Positions 1 through 6,805 of a stretch of 9,558 nucleotides of DNA are shown one piece after another (the stretch's first letter is position 1; every line of letters starts with the position of its first letter). This stretch comes from SIG672 sp045535095. Its GTDB lineage: Bacteria; Bacillota; Clostridia; Oscillospirales; CAG-272. The stretch spans positions 1 through 9,558 of the forward strand of contig JAZSKY010000033.1 of assembly GCA_045535095.1 (NCBI GenBank), written 5' to 3'. Below the pieces are notes generated by a model. It was not told the DNA's origin. It saw nothing but the letters and a program-made list of their open reading frames with translations, and made no database searches. Position numbers and translations under genes: made by a program.

Positions 1-83
1 GGCGTAGCCGACGGAGAGGGCAAGACTGCTAAAAGCCCTCTCACCCGCTATCGCGGGAGCTCTCCCGAAGGGAGAGCCTTGTT
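1..83. repeat. Multi-hairpin palindromic intergenic repeat, truncated at left edge
   Basis: Three consecutive inverted repeats are visible. GAGAGGGC (14-21) pairs with GCCCTCTC (35-42), CCCGC (44-48) with GCGGG (53-57), and GCTCTCCC (59-66) with GGGAGAGC (70-77) around a GAA loop, followed by CTTGTTAA. The layout (a CCCTCTCA arm, a variable middle hairpin, then AGCTC...GAGCC) resembles a dispersed intergenic repeat I recall from Oscillospirales-type gut Clostridia; that match is from memory. No ORF or transposase is present, so it could be a REP- or MITE-like element. It may extend left of the window. From 84 to 137 I see nothing beyond the downstream terminator tract. Confidence 0.6.
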
Positions 84-130
84 AAACGTCTGTGAGTCTT
101 TAGAGGCACAGGCTTTGCAAAGGAAGAAAA

Positions 131-165
131 GTAAAACAAAAGCAGACGGAGTACCGTCTGCTTTT
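131..165 (-). terminator. Rho-independent terminator of the GT8/acyltransferase operon
   Basis: A perfect 12-bp stem AAAAGCAGACGG (138-149) / CCGTCTGCTTTT (154-165) encloses an AGTA loop. Read on the minus strand, it begins two bases after the stop codon at 168 and is followed by a T-rich run (TTTTGTTTTACTTTTC). This closes the minus-strand operon. Confidence 0.92.
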
Positions 166-167
166 GG

Positions 168-743
168 TTATTTCTTCTCGCGTCTTTCGTTCATTCTCAT
201 AAGAGACTGCAGCTTGGGGAGGTTATACCTCAAAACGAATGTGGGCATAAGGTTCAAAACTGCGTTGACAAGGGCAACGGGCAGTCCGACACGTAGGGCG
301 CAGGGCGTATGGCAGATAAAGAGTATCAAAAATCCGACGAAAACGCACGCGATGTGAATTACAACGCCATAATTTGCTTCGAGAACGTATCTTTTTAAAT
401 ATTCGCTGTTTTTCGGCTCGTAAACCTTGTTTTTGTGAAAGCTTGTGAATCCGCCAAGCTCGGGGACCTTTCCGCGCCATTTTCTGACGCCGAAACGGGC
501 GTAGATGTGGCACTCCTTGTTTGAAACCCTCGAAAGACGGCTTTCGTACGAAAACCACCTCTCGGGAAGCCGTCTGATTATAAATGCGGCGACCCCGTCA
601 AACGCGATCACGCAGAGCGTGTTAAGTATCGGCAGATATATCGCGCCAAGGACTCCCTCGGGAAGGGGCGAGACGCCCGAAAAAAGCAGATTTGCCGTGA
701 TAATTACGACGTTTCCGATAAGAATTATCCAAAAATAAAGCAT
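168..743 (-). CDS. CrtO-like membrane acyltransferase (glycosyl-4,4'-diaponeurosporenoate acyltransferase family)
   Basis: A 191-aa membrane protein with hydrophobic helices at about residues 1-21, 30-57, 127-145 and 150-171. Between them is a polar segment with K88-W89-R90 and V93-P94, then E122...H130. Near the C-terminus comes N164-LMPTFVLRYN followed by LPKL. The 'W-K-x-L-P', 'E...H' and 'P...xRYNxx+L' pattern is what I recall for CrtO of staphyloxanthin synthesis, which esterifies the sugar of a glycosyl carotenoid with a fatty acid at the membrane. No other carotenoid gene is present, so the substrate here is probably a different glycolipid. Start: ATG at 743 has AGGAG nine bases upstream and lies one base after the preceding stop. 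An in-frame ATG at 767 lacks any Shine-Dalgarno and would overlap the upstream gene by 23 bases. Last gene of its operon. The gene call is secure; the family call is moderate. Confidence 0.65.
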   Translation of the reverse strand: MLYFWIILIGNVVIITANLLFSGVSPLPEGVLGAIYLPILNTLCVIAFDGVAAFIIRRLPERWFSYESRLSRVSNKECHIYARFGVRKWRGKVPELGGFTSFHKNKVYEPKNSEYLKRYVLEANYGVVIHIACVFVGFLILFICHTPCALRVGLPVALVNAVLNLMPTFVLRYNLPKLQSLMRMNERREKK

Positions 744-744
744 T

Positions 745-1605
745 TTAGTCCACTCCTGTATCGCCATAAGTGAGGGGTACGCCGTAAACCGATTCGTAAA
801 GCTCTTTCCACGCCTCGAAATTTCTGTTTTTCATATCCTCTGCCGCCTCGCGCGGCTTTTTGTCCTTGTCGGGATAAATGGCAGGCAGAATGTGGACCGT
901 GTATTTCTGTATCGGGAAGCCGTCCGCGCCGATCTTCTCGCTGTCTTGCATAGTCAGAAAGAAGGGAATTACGGGAGCATCTGCCTTGACTGCAAGCTGA
1001 AAGGCTCCGCTTTTCAAGGGACGCGGCTTTTTGTAGTTCCACCACATAGCCTGCTCGGGATAGATAAGTATTTTTTCGCCTCTTTTTATAAGCTCACAAA
1101 AAGCGCTTGTAAATTCGCGCATAACGGTGTGCGACGATGTAAGGGGCAGGGTATTGCAATGTCTGAAGAAATAGCCGTAAAGACCGGGAAAAGAGGTGTA
1201 ATTCCCCTCGCGAATGACCTTGTAGAGCCTTTTTCTGCCGAGATCCTTCTCGATCGCCTTGAAAACGGCGTACTGCTCGTAAGGACTAAAATGGTTGCTC
1301 GTTATTATCGCGCCGCCCTTGACCGCGCGGTAATTTTCGAGACCGCGCACCTCCTCGATTATAAGCTCTTTGCGGCGGATAAGTCTGTCAAAATAGGTCT
1401 TTGCGCAGAAATTTGCTATTTCCGAGGCGATTTTTGAGGAAAGCTTCTTTTTCGTGTAGTCACACTCGCCGCTTTTCAGAGGACGCGTGGGCGGATCGTT
1501 TTCAACGTCGATGTCAAACCAGCCGTTTTTTTCGTGAAGCTCGATTTTACGGAGTATTTCAAGTCTGTCGGGCGACTTTTCGGGGATCTGCTTCGTCTTT
1601 TTCAT
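745..1605 (-). CDS. PlsC/LPLAT-type acyltransferase
   Basis: A 286-aa protein (numbering here counts two extra residues from the GTG alternative). It carries the lysophospholipid acyltransferase fold signature: N106-H107-FSPY-E112 (the HX4D catalytic block with Glu in place of Asp), an aromatic/basic stretch at 146-157 ending NTLPL, LIYPEQ at 182-187 (in place of FPEGTR), and APVIPFF at 212-218. The family moves acyl chains from acyl-ACP or acyl-CoA to lysophosphatidate or other hydroxyls at the membrane. There is no long transmembrane helix; the N-terminal ~60 residues are polar and charged. Start: ATG at 1605 is nine bases from AGGAG. A GTG at 1611, overlapping the upstream stop as GTGA, is only three bases from it. 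It sits between a GT8 glycosyltransferase and a CrtO-like acyltransferase, which favours a role in acylated glycolipid assembly over bulk phospholipid synthesis (inference). Confidence 0.85.
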   Translation of the reverse strand: MKKTKQIPEKSPDRLEILRKIELHEKNGWFDIDVENDPPTRPLKSGECDYTKKKLSSKIASEIANFCAKTYFDRLIRRKELIIEEVRGLENYRAVKGGAIITSNHFSPYEQYAVFKAIEKDLGRKRLYKVIREGNYTSFPGLYGYFFRHCNTLPLTSSHTVMREFTSAFCELIKRGEKILIYPEQAMWWNYKKPRPLKSGAFQLAVKADAPVIPFFLTMQDSEKIGADGFPIQKYTVHILPAIYPDKDKKPREAAEDMKNRNFEAWKELYESVYGVPLTYGDTGVD

Positions 1606-1607
1606 TT

Positions 1608-2522
1608 TCACACTCTCCTTTCCTCACGGGAGATCTCGTCAAGCGCGAGCTTTACGAGATTTTCAAAGGTCTCTTTGTCCTTTTTCTCGTCCTCAGGCGT
1701 ACGCGAGGACTTTATTTCTCTCAAAATTTCATAAAAATCGCTCTTTTTGGCGTATTTCCAGAAAATATCGCCGTGGTCGATACCGTCATAGTGCCAGGGG
1801 CGCTCTGCCATTTTGTAGTGAACGATATAAGGCTCGATGCCTCGCATATTCTCGGCAGGCATAAGATTCCAGCTGTACGGGAAATAGTAAACCTGATCTT
1901 TGCAAAGGACGTTCAGATAGTCCTGATCCTGCGCAACGGGGAAGGATCTCTCGCTAAGAAGCTCGACAAAGCGCGCCTCAAGGTCGATCTCGCGCATCTT
2001 TTTTAAGTTCATTGTCAAAATTCCTGCATTAAAATACTTTTTGCGCGGAATTTTCAGTACCTTTTCGGAATATTCTCCGAAAACGGGGAGGAGCATCACG
2101 TTTTCCTGCACCGCGCCGACGAGAGCGTCTCCGACGTCGGTAAGGAACATCTCGGAAAGGTCGCGATCGACTACTGTGTCCGAGTCGATATAGATAGCCT
2201 TGTCGTACTCGGGGAAGGCGTTTGCAATAAAAATGCGAAGATAGGTCGATGCCGAGTAGTAGTCTCTTATCGCGAGGCGGTCGGATATAGCGGAGAGCTT
2301 ATTCTCAAGGTCCTCGAAAACCACCGCGACGTTTTCTCTTTCGAGAGAGGCGATCTTTTCGCGGTTTTCACTACTCATATTTGACGCGATTACGTGAATT
2401 TTATATCTATCGGTCTTTTTCGCGTTTGAAATAAGCGAGAGAAGGGACACGCCGAGAAGGGGCGCGTAGGCATCGTCCGCTGCGTAAAAGACGGGTATTA
2501 CTTTTGAAGACAGGGTCGTCAT
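1608..2522 (-). CDS. Family 8 glycosyltransferase (GT8)
   Basis: A 304-aa soluble enzyme with GT8 hallmarks in order: an N-terminal nucleotide-binding strand IPVFYAADDAY (9-19), LLGVSLLSL (22-30), the metal-binding DXD motif YIDSD (111-115), YFNAGILTMNL (163-173), DQDYLN (199-204), and the C-terminal HYKMAERPW (235-243) that contributes the second metal ligand. Members are retaining enzymes that transfer glucose or galactose from UDP-sugars onto LPS, teichoic acid, protein or lipid acceptors. The acceptor cannot be read from sequence. A charged tail (about 262-304) follows the fold. Start: ATG with AAGGAG eight bases upstream. First gene of the operon, with promoter at 2558-2586. The stop is adjacent to the start of the acyltransferase gene, implying translational coupling. 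Confidence 0.93.
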   Translation of the reverse strand: MTTLSSKVIPVFYAADDAYAPLLGVSLLSLISNAKKTDRYKIHVIASNMSSENREKIASLERENVAVVFEDLENKLSAISDRLAIRDYYSASTYLRIFIANAFPEYDKAIYIDSDTVVDRDLSEMFLTDVGDALVGAVQENVMLLPVFGEYSEKVLKIPRKKYFNAGILTMNLKKMREIDLEARFVELLSERSFPVAQDQDYLNVLCKDQVYYFPYSWNLMPAENMRGIEPYIVHYKMAERPWHYDGIDHGDIFWKYAKKSDFYEILREIKSSRTPEDEKKDKETFENLVKLALDEISREERRV

Positions 2523-2557
2523 AACACTTTCTCCTTTTTGGGGTTTTAACGAAAAGA

Positions 2558-2586
2558 ATTATAATAAACAAACTCTACAAAGTCAA
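2558..2586 (-). promoter_or_regulatory. Sigma-A promoter of the GT8 operon
   Basis: On the minus strand, -35 TTGACT (2581-2586) and -10 TATAAT (2558-2563) are separated by exactly 17 bp. Predicted +1 is near 2551, giving a ~29-base leader that contains the GT8 Shine-Dalgarno. Confidence 0.87.
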
Positions 2587-2626
2587 GAGAATTCATTCTA
2601 AATATAATTCTACCTCTCACCAAAGA

Positions 2627-2656
2627 GGAGAAATGCGATTCTCCGAATCGGAGAAT
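2627..2656. promoter_or_regulatory. Candidate operator: three phased half-sites between divergent promoters
   Basis: Half-sites GGAGAA (2627-2632), TTCTCC (2639-2644) and GGAGAA (2650-2655) are offset by 12 and 11 bp, about one helical turn each. The right pair sits in a perfect 19-bp dyad, ATTCTCCGA-A-TCGGAGAAT (2638-2656). The element is 12 bp upstream of the XRE -35 and about 40 bp upstream of the GT8 -35. A separate small inverted repeat, CCTCT (2613-2617) / AGAGG (2624-2628), overlaps its left side. Binding by the adjacent XRE protein is inferred from position only. Confidence 0.5.
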
Positions 2657-2668
2657 TGACGATTTTAC

Positions 2669-2697
2669 TTGACAAAATGGCGTTTTTGGTGTAAAAT
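2669..2697 (+). promoter_or_regulatory. Sigma-A promoter of the XRE gene, probably leaderless
   Basis: -35 TTGACA (2669-2674) and -10 TAAAAT (2692-2697) have a 17-bp spacer. The usual 7-base distance from the -10 puts +1 at 2704, which is the A of the XRE ATG. No Shine-Dalgarno exists at workable spacing. Confidence 0.85.
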
Positions 2698-2703
2698 AAG
2701 GCT

Positions 2704-3339
2704 ATGAGTAACAATTTTAACGTCCAAGACAACCTTATAAACAATATGATCGCGCTCAGACGCGCGAAGGGACTTACCCAGATCGAGCTTGGCGAAAAGA
2801 TCAACTATTCGGACAAAACCATAAGCAAATGGGAGAAAGGCGACTCGTGTCCGAACGTCGAAGCGGTTTACAGACTCGCGAAATTCTATGACGTAAGCGT
2901 AGATGATCTCCTCTCCGCCGACTTTAAAAACGAAAGCGCGGGCAACGCAGCTCGCCGACAGCGCAGATACAGTAAGCTGATAATCTCCTGCCTTGCGGTG
3001 ATCGCGGTCTGGATAATAGCAACGGTTATATTCTCGGTTTCGCTTATCAACTCGGCTCCTGCACCGTGGACGGTGTTCGTTTCGGCAATGCCTGCATCGG
3101 CGGTCGTAGCGCTCGTTTTCAACTCGATGTGGGGAAACACGAGATACAACTACCTTATAATATCCATTCTTTTGTGGACTCTCCTTGCCTCGATATTCCT
3201 CGGCGCGCTTGAGTACGCAAGGATCCTTTGGGTAATCTTCCTTATCGGAATACCGATACAGATATCCATAGTTCTCTGGTCTCTGCTCAAAAAGAGACCG
3301 TCAAGCCCTCGTTTTAAGGAGGAAGAAAACGAAAAATAA
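2704..3339 (+). CDS. XRE-family HTH regulator with membrane-spanning C-terminus
   Basis: A 211-aa protein. Residues 11-71 form a Cro/C1-type helix-turn-helix (RRAKGLTQIELGEKI, then recognition helix SDKTISKWEKG at 36-46, then the typical PNVEAVYRLAKFYDVSVDDLL). After a basic linker (84-91, RRQRRYSK) come about four hydrophobic segments at 91-116, 122-141, 149-168 and 172-195, and a charged tail. Such membrane-anchored XRE proteins are common in Clostridia, and their ligands are mostly unknown. The gene diverges from the GT8 operon, so self-regulation and control of that operon are plausible. The start at 2704 fits the usual N-terminal length before the HTH. The alternative ATG at 2746 also lacks a Shine-Dalgarno and would trim residues that commonly precede the domain. 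It is the only plus-strand protein gene here and ends at a bidirectional terminator. Confidence 0.9.
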   Translation: MSNNFNVQDNLINNMIALRRAKGLTQIELGEKINYSDKTISKWEKGDSCPNVEAVYRLAKFYDVSVDDLLSADFKNESAGNAARRQRRYSKLIISCLAVIAVWIIATVIFSVSLINSAPAPWTVFVSAMPASAVVALVFNSMWGNTRYNYLIISILLWTLLASIFLGALEYARILWVIFLIGIPIQISIVLWSLLKKRPSSPRFKEEENEK

Positions 3340-3343
3340 TGAA

Positions 3344-3375
3344 AAAACAGCAAGAATTTAAATTCTTGCTGTTTT
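3344..3375. terminator. Bidirectional terminator between convergent genes
   Basis: A perfect 32-bp palindrome: AAAACAGCAAGAATTT (3344-3359) is the exact reverse complement of 3360-3375. A T-rich run follows on both strands (TTTTGTTTTATT on plus; TTTTTTCATTATTTTTC on minus). It serves the XRE gene and the convergent deacetylase operon. Confidence 0.93.
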
Positions 3376-3381
3376 GTTTTA

Positions 3382-4251
3382 TTATCTTCCGCTTGTAAAG
3401 GTCTTTCCTGCCTGATATTTGTCGCCGAGAAGCTCGGTGACGCTCACAAATTCGTATCCCTGCTCGTCAAGAAGCTGAAGGATTCGGCAGTATGCAAGAT
3501 AGGAGTTTTCGTAAAGCTCGTGCATAAGAATTATGCTTCCGTCACGCACCTGTGCCATTACGTTGTCAACTATCGCCTGAACGCTCTGCTCCTGTGGTCT
3601 GCTTTCGGTGTTGGTCTTATAATTGTAATCGTAGGAGTCAACGTCCCAACGGATTATCGCGTACTCGCTCGCATTTGCGCGCGCGGCGGTGATCTGACCG
3701 CCCGGAGGACGCAGCAGCTTCACGTCATAGCCGGGGACGTACTTTTGAATGATAGCCTCGGTCTTTGAAAGCTCGCTGTAATAGACGTCATCCGAGCAGA
3801 CGTCGAAAAAGTTCGCTTTTTCGTGCGTCCACGCGTGGATTCCGATATCCCAGCCGTTTTCGACCGCGTAGGCGAGTCCTGTTCCGGTGCTTGTGTTCCA
3901 CTCAACTCGGTTTCCGACGATGAAGAATGTGCCTGCGCCGCCGTATTTCTTCATTTCGTCAACGAATTTCTGCTGATATGCCGAGTAGGGGCCGTCGTCT
4001 ATCGTTATTGCAACCCTCTTTTTCGGTGTGGTGTCGGTATTCTGATCTCCGCTCGGCGTGTCAGGAGTCTCGGTGCCGCCATCCCCTTGATTCTGGTCGT
4101 TTTCAGAGGTATTGCCACCGTTTTCGCTGACGTTTTCGTCGTTTTCAGCGTCTGTGTCCGATCTTCCGACCATCGTCATAGAAAATATCGCGCAAAAAAC
4201 GCAGATAGCGGCAAGAAGAAGGGAAAATGCGGTAAGTGCCGTTTGTTTCAA
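3382..4251 (-). CDS. Secreted or membrane-anchored polysaccharide deacetylase (NodB domain, CE4)
   Basis: A 289-aa protein with an N-terminal hydrophobic signal or anchor (4-28), an Asp/Asn/Gly/Thr-rich low-complexity linker (31-77), then a NodB domain. All five catalytic motifs are visible: TIDDGP (83-88), H139-AWT-H143 for the metal, RPPGG (181-185), WDVDSYD (202-208) and ILMHEL (241-246, catalytic H244). CE4 enzymes remove N- or O-acetyl groups from peptidoglycan, chitin-like or other cell-wall polysaccharides; the complete motif set predicts activity outside the membrane. There is no clear lipobox, so an uncleaved anchor or signal peptidase I substrate is likely. Start: TTG at 4251 has AGAGG eight bases upstream and directly precedes the hydrophobic segment. 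The upstream in-frame ATG at 4314 would overlap the ROK gene by 41 bases and add a charged pre-sequence. Last gene of the rbfA operon. Confidence 0.92.
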   Translation of the reverse strand: MKQTALTAFSLLLAAICVFCAIFSMTMVGRSDTDAENDENVSENGGNTSENDQNQGDGGTETPDTPSGDQNTDTTPKKRVAITIDDGPYSAYQQKFVDEMKKYGGAGTFFIVGNRVEWNTSTGTGLAYAVENGWDIGIHAWTHEKANFFDVCSDDVYYSELSKTEAIIQKYVPGYDVKLLRPPGGQITAARANASEYAIIRWDVDSYDYNYKTNTESRPQEQSVQAIVDNVMAQVRDGSIILMHELYENSYLAYCRILQLLDEQGYEFVSVTELLGDKYQAGKTFTSGR

Positions 4252-4273
4252 CTTGTTTTCCTCTTTTTTTGAA

Positions 4274-5227
4274 TTATTTGTTGCAGATAGCCGCCGCACC
4301 GATGATTCCTGCATCGTTTCCGAGGGTGGCTATTCTTATTTCGGTCTGCGGAACGCCGTCGCGCGAGTAGCATTCGCTAAACACGAGCTTCTTTACGGGA
4401 TCGAGAAGGTAATCGCCCTCGTTGCAAACACCGCCGCCGATCGAGAGGATCTCGGGCTGGAAGATGTTGATTATGTTGGTAAGTCCGCAAGCGAGATAGC
4501 TGACGTATGCGTCAACGACCTCTTTGCCTGCCTTGTCACCAAGACGAGCCGCCTTGAACGAGGTCTTTCCGCCTGCCTTTTCGAGTTTTCCGTCGCAAAG
4601 ATCCCACATTTTGGAGTCCTTGCTTGCTTCCATCTTCTCTTTTGTCATCTTGACGAGACCGGTTGCCGAGCTGTAAGCCTCCCAACAGCCCTTTCTGCCG
4701 CAAGAGCAGGGTCTGCCGTCCTTTTCGATAACGATATGTCCAAGCTCGCCTCCTGCGTGGTTAAAGCCTGAGTAGATCTTGCCGTCGATAATGATTCCGC
4801 CGCCGACGCCTGTGCCGAGGGTTATCATAGCCGCGCATTTTGCTCCCTTTGCCGCGCCTGCGACCGCTTCGCCGAGAGCCGCCGCGTCAGCATCGTTTGC
4901 AAGGTGTATTTCGGAAATTCCGGTGCGCTCGGTGAGCATTTTTGCGAGGGGTACGTGGTGCATACGAAGGTTGTTCGCATATACTACAACGCCCGTTTCG
5001 GGGTTTACCGTTCCGGGAGACGCAACGCCAACGCGCGCGATGTCCTTTACGGTGAGTCCTTCCTCTGCGATAAGCTTCATACAGAGGGCAGCCATATCGT
5101 CGATTACGTAGGAAATTTCGCGGTCCGCTCCTGTGGGAACGCTTCCTTTGCGTATTATTTCGTTGTTTTCGTTGACTATTCCGACGGCAATATTCGTTCC
5201 GCCGAGATCGATTCCGATAGTGTACAT
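4274..5227 (-). CDS. ROK family sugar kinase (glucokinase-like)
   Basis: A 317-aa ROK protein, the usual size for bacterial glucokinases of this family. It shows the phosphate-binding DLGGTN (7-12), catalytic N111-D112-A-D114 followed by AAALGE, LGTGVGGG (137-144), GGELGH (159-164), and the zinc site made of H164 and C174/C176/C181 in CSCGRKGCWEAY. The C-terminal ATP-side glycines are in SIGGGV (262-267). The absence of an N-terminal HTH points to a kinase rather than a repressor. It probably phosphorylates glucose or a related sugar such as N-acetylmannosamine or fructose; substrate is not resolved from motifs. Start: ATG at 5227 with AAGGAG nine bases away. The longer reading frame to 5308 would run 56 bases into the preceding gene. 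Followed 22 bases later by the deacetylase. Confidence 0.95.
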   Translation of the reverse strand: MYTIGIDLGGTNIAVGIVNENNEIIRKGSVPTGADREISYVIDDMAALCMKLIAEEGLTVKDIARVGVASPGTVNPETGVVVYANNLRMHHVPLAKMLTERTGISEIHLANDADAAALGEAVAGAAKGAKCAAMITLGTGVGGGIIIDGKIYSGFNHAGGELGHIVIEKDGRPCSCGRKGCWEAYSSATGLVKMTKEKMEASKDSKMWDLCDGKLEKAGGKTSFKAARLGDKAGKEVVDAYVSYLACGLTNIINIFQPEILSIGGGVCNEGDYLLDPVKKLVFSECYSRDGVPQTEIRIATLGNDAGIIGAAAICNK

Positions 5228-5252
5228 AGTGTCTGTCTCCTTAAAAGGGTTT

Positions 5253-5864
5253 TTAGTTGTTTTTATCATTAAAATCCTCGTCGTCGAGGTAAATTGTGCC
5301 GTCGTCACTTTGTTTCTTGCCCTTTCCCGAGTAGATCGAGATGAGCGAGATAACGAGTATTATAACCGACGCGCCGATTATCACCCAACCGATAATAGTG
5401 AGGATAAGCGCGAAGATCTTGTCCGCAATTCCGCTTGCGGCAGGGAAGAATACGATAAGAAGAACGCCAAGCGCGATCTTGGGAAGAAGTGCCTTTGCGC
5501 GGGACGCTCTGTACTCCTTCGGTTTTGAGAAAACGATCTCAATAATGGGCATAATAACGAGATATGCCGCAATTATCGGGATAATTATGCGGTTGTGATA
5601 GAAAATCAGGATAAGTCCCGACGCAATTCCGAGAGTTGCCGAGATGAGCGAAAGCTTTCCTGCAAGCGACGAAAGGTTCGATGCCGCAAGGAAAAACTCG
5701 GGAATTGCAGAGATCAGAGTGAACACTCCGAAAATTATGAAAACCACTCCGACGAGGTCGGAAAGTGAGAAATGCGACGGCAGATTTCTGATAAGAATAC
5801 CTATAAGAATCCCAAATGCCGCGCTGATTACCGCTCCTGCGGTCAAATTAGATCTTTGTTTCAT
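5253..5864 (-). CDS. Six-helix integral membrane protein, possibly DUF308/HdeD-like
   Basis: A 203-aa protein with about six hydrophobic segments (8-26, 36-55, 68-88, 92-112, 127-147, 149-177) arranged as three similar helix pairs with small-residue and glycine motifs, and an acidic cytoplasmic-type tail (185-203, DDGTIYLDDEDFND). The helix-pair pattern is reminiscent of the DUF308/HdeD family, but no diagnostic motif is visible, so the function is unknown. Start: ATG at 5864 with AAAGGTG seven bases upstream. It begins 19 bases after truB and ends 25 bases before the ROK kinase start, so it is co-transcribed. Confidence 0.85.
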   Translation of the reverse strand: MKQRSNLTAGAVISAAFGILIGILIRNLPSHFSLSDLVGVVFIIFGVFTLISAIPEFFLAASNLSSLAGKLSLISATLGIASGLILIFYHNRIIIPIIAAYLVIMPIIEIVFSKPKEYRASRAKALLPKIALGVLLIVFFPAASGIADKIFALILTIIGWVIIGASVIILVISLISIYSGKGKKQSDDGTIYLDDEDFNDKNN

Positions 5865-5883
5865 TTTTTGTCACCTTTCTTGG

Positions 5884-6804
5884 TTAAAACTGCTTTAAAA
5901 CCTTGAGAGTCAGCTCGCTGTCCGCGTTATAAACTGCTTCCGCAACGCCGAAAAAGACTCCGTTTTCGTAAAAAGCGAATTTTTCTCCGACCGACGCGCT
6001 CGGCGCGACCTTTGACGCGAAAAGCTTGACGCCGTTTCTTGCAAGATTTGCATAAAAAGGTGCAAGATCGAGCCTTGTATAGTCGGAAAAAGCCTTTTCT
6101 ATCGGGATAAGAAGGGAAGCTCTTTCCTCTGTTGACAGAGACTCTATTTCATCAAGTGTATGCGACTCGTCGAGCGAAAATCCGCAATTTTCGCGGCGCT
6201 CGAGCGAGGACATAAGTCCGCCAACGTTAAGAGACGCGCCAATATCGGAACAAAGCGTGCGGATATAAGTACCCTTCGAGCATTCAACCGAGAGAAGATA
6301 GTCGCCGCTTTGCTCGTTCACGCACTCGCAGTCGAGTCTGTGGACGGTGATAGGTCTTGCCTCGCGCTCGACAGTCTCTCCGCTTCGCGCGAGGTCAACG
6401 AGCTTTTTGCCGTTTACCTTTAATGCGCTGTACATCGGGGGAATTTGCATTATTTCGCCGACAAAATTGCGACAGGCTGCAAAAACCTCGTCCTTTGACG
6501 GAAGAGCCTCGGCTTTCGTCAGAATATTTCCGCTGATATCCTCGGTGTCCGAGGTCACGCCGAGCTTTAGTCCTGCAACGTACGCCTTTTTCTGGCTCAT
6601 AAGGTATTCGGACGCCTTTACCGCGCGTCCGATAAGCACGATAAGTACGCCCGTTGCCATCGGATCGAGCGTGCCCGTATGTCCGACCTTTTTCGTGTTG
6701 TAGAGTCGGCGGAGCTTGTTTACAACGTCGTGCGAGGTAAATCCGCTCGGCTTGTTTATGCACAGAATACCCGATACTTCGGGGATTTTTTCACTACCTG
6801 ACAC
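5884..6804 (-). CDS. truB: tRNA pseudouridine(55) synthase TruB
   Basis: A 306-aa protein of typical bacterial TruB length. It makes pseudouridine-55 in the T-loop of tRNAs and also acts as a tRNA folding chaperone in the cytoplasm. Visible motifs: NKPSGFTSHDVV (17-28), the catalytic loop GHTGTLDPMATGVL with nucleophile D47, GVTSDTEDISG (82-92), the RNA-binding stretch QIPPMYSALKVNGKKL (120-135), and KGTYIRTLCSDIG (177-189). A C-terminal PUA-like segment follows (about 245-306). Start is GTG at 6804, one base after the rbfA stop; its ribosome binding site lies inside the GAG/GAA codons of the rbfA tail, implying translational coupling. No in-frame ATG offers a sensible alternative. Confidence 0.97.
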   Translation of the reverse strand: MSGSEKIPEVSGILCINKPSGFTSHDVVNKLRRLYNTKKVGHTGTLDPMATGVLIVLIGRAVKASEYLMSQKKAYVAGLKLGVTSDTEDISGNILTKAEALPSKDEVFAACRNFVGEIMQIPPMYSALKVNGKKLVDLARSGETVEREARPITVHRLDCECVNEQSGDYLLSVECSKGTYIRTLCSDIGASLNVGGLMSSLERRENCGFSLDESHTLDEIESLSTEERASLLIPIEKAFSDYTRLDLAPFYANLARNGVKLFASKVAPSASVGEKFAFYENGVFFGVAEAVYNADSELTLKVLKQF

Positions 6805-6805
6805 T

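Noticed and set aside
1..137. CRISPR array or IS element
   Set aside because: The inverted repeats are adjacent hairpins, not regularly spaced direct repeats with spacers, and no transposase is present.
892..2006. Long plus-strand ORFs (892-1437 and 1401-2006) opposite the acyltransferase and GT8 genes
   Set aside because: They have no recognisable domain, no good ribosome binding site, and lie antisense to genes with clear family motifs.
3382..4251. Deacetylase as a lipoprotein
   Set aside because: The cysteines in the hydrophobic segment do not follow a proper lipobox (Ile or Phe at -1).
4252..4314. N-terminal extension of the deacetylase to an ATG at 4314
   Set aside because: It overlaps the ROK gene, lacks a Shine-Dalgarno, and the TTG at 4251 has one at ideal spacing directly before the hydrophobic anchor.
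4112..4771. 219-codon plus-strand ORF opposite the deacetylase and ROK kinase
   Set aside because: It spans two well-supported genes on the other strand and shows no domain; its composition fits an antisense shadow.
5228..5308. 27-residue extension of the ROK kinase
   Set aside because: It runs into the preceding gene, while the ATG at 5227 has AAGGAG nine bases upstream and starts at the family-typical MYTIGIDLGGT.
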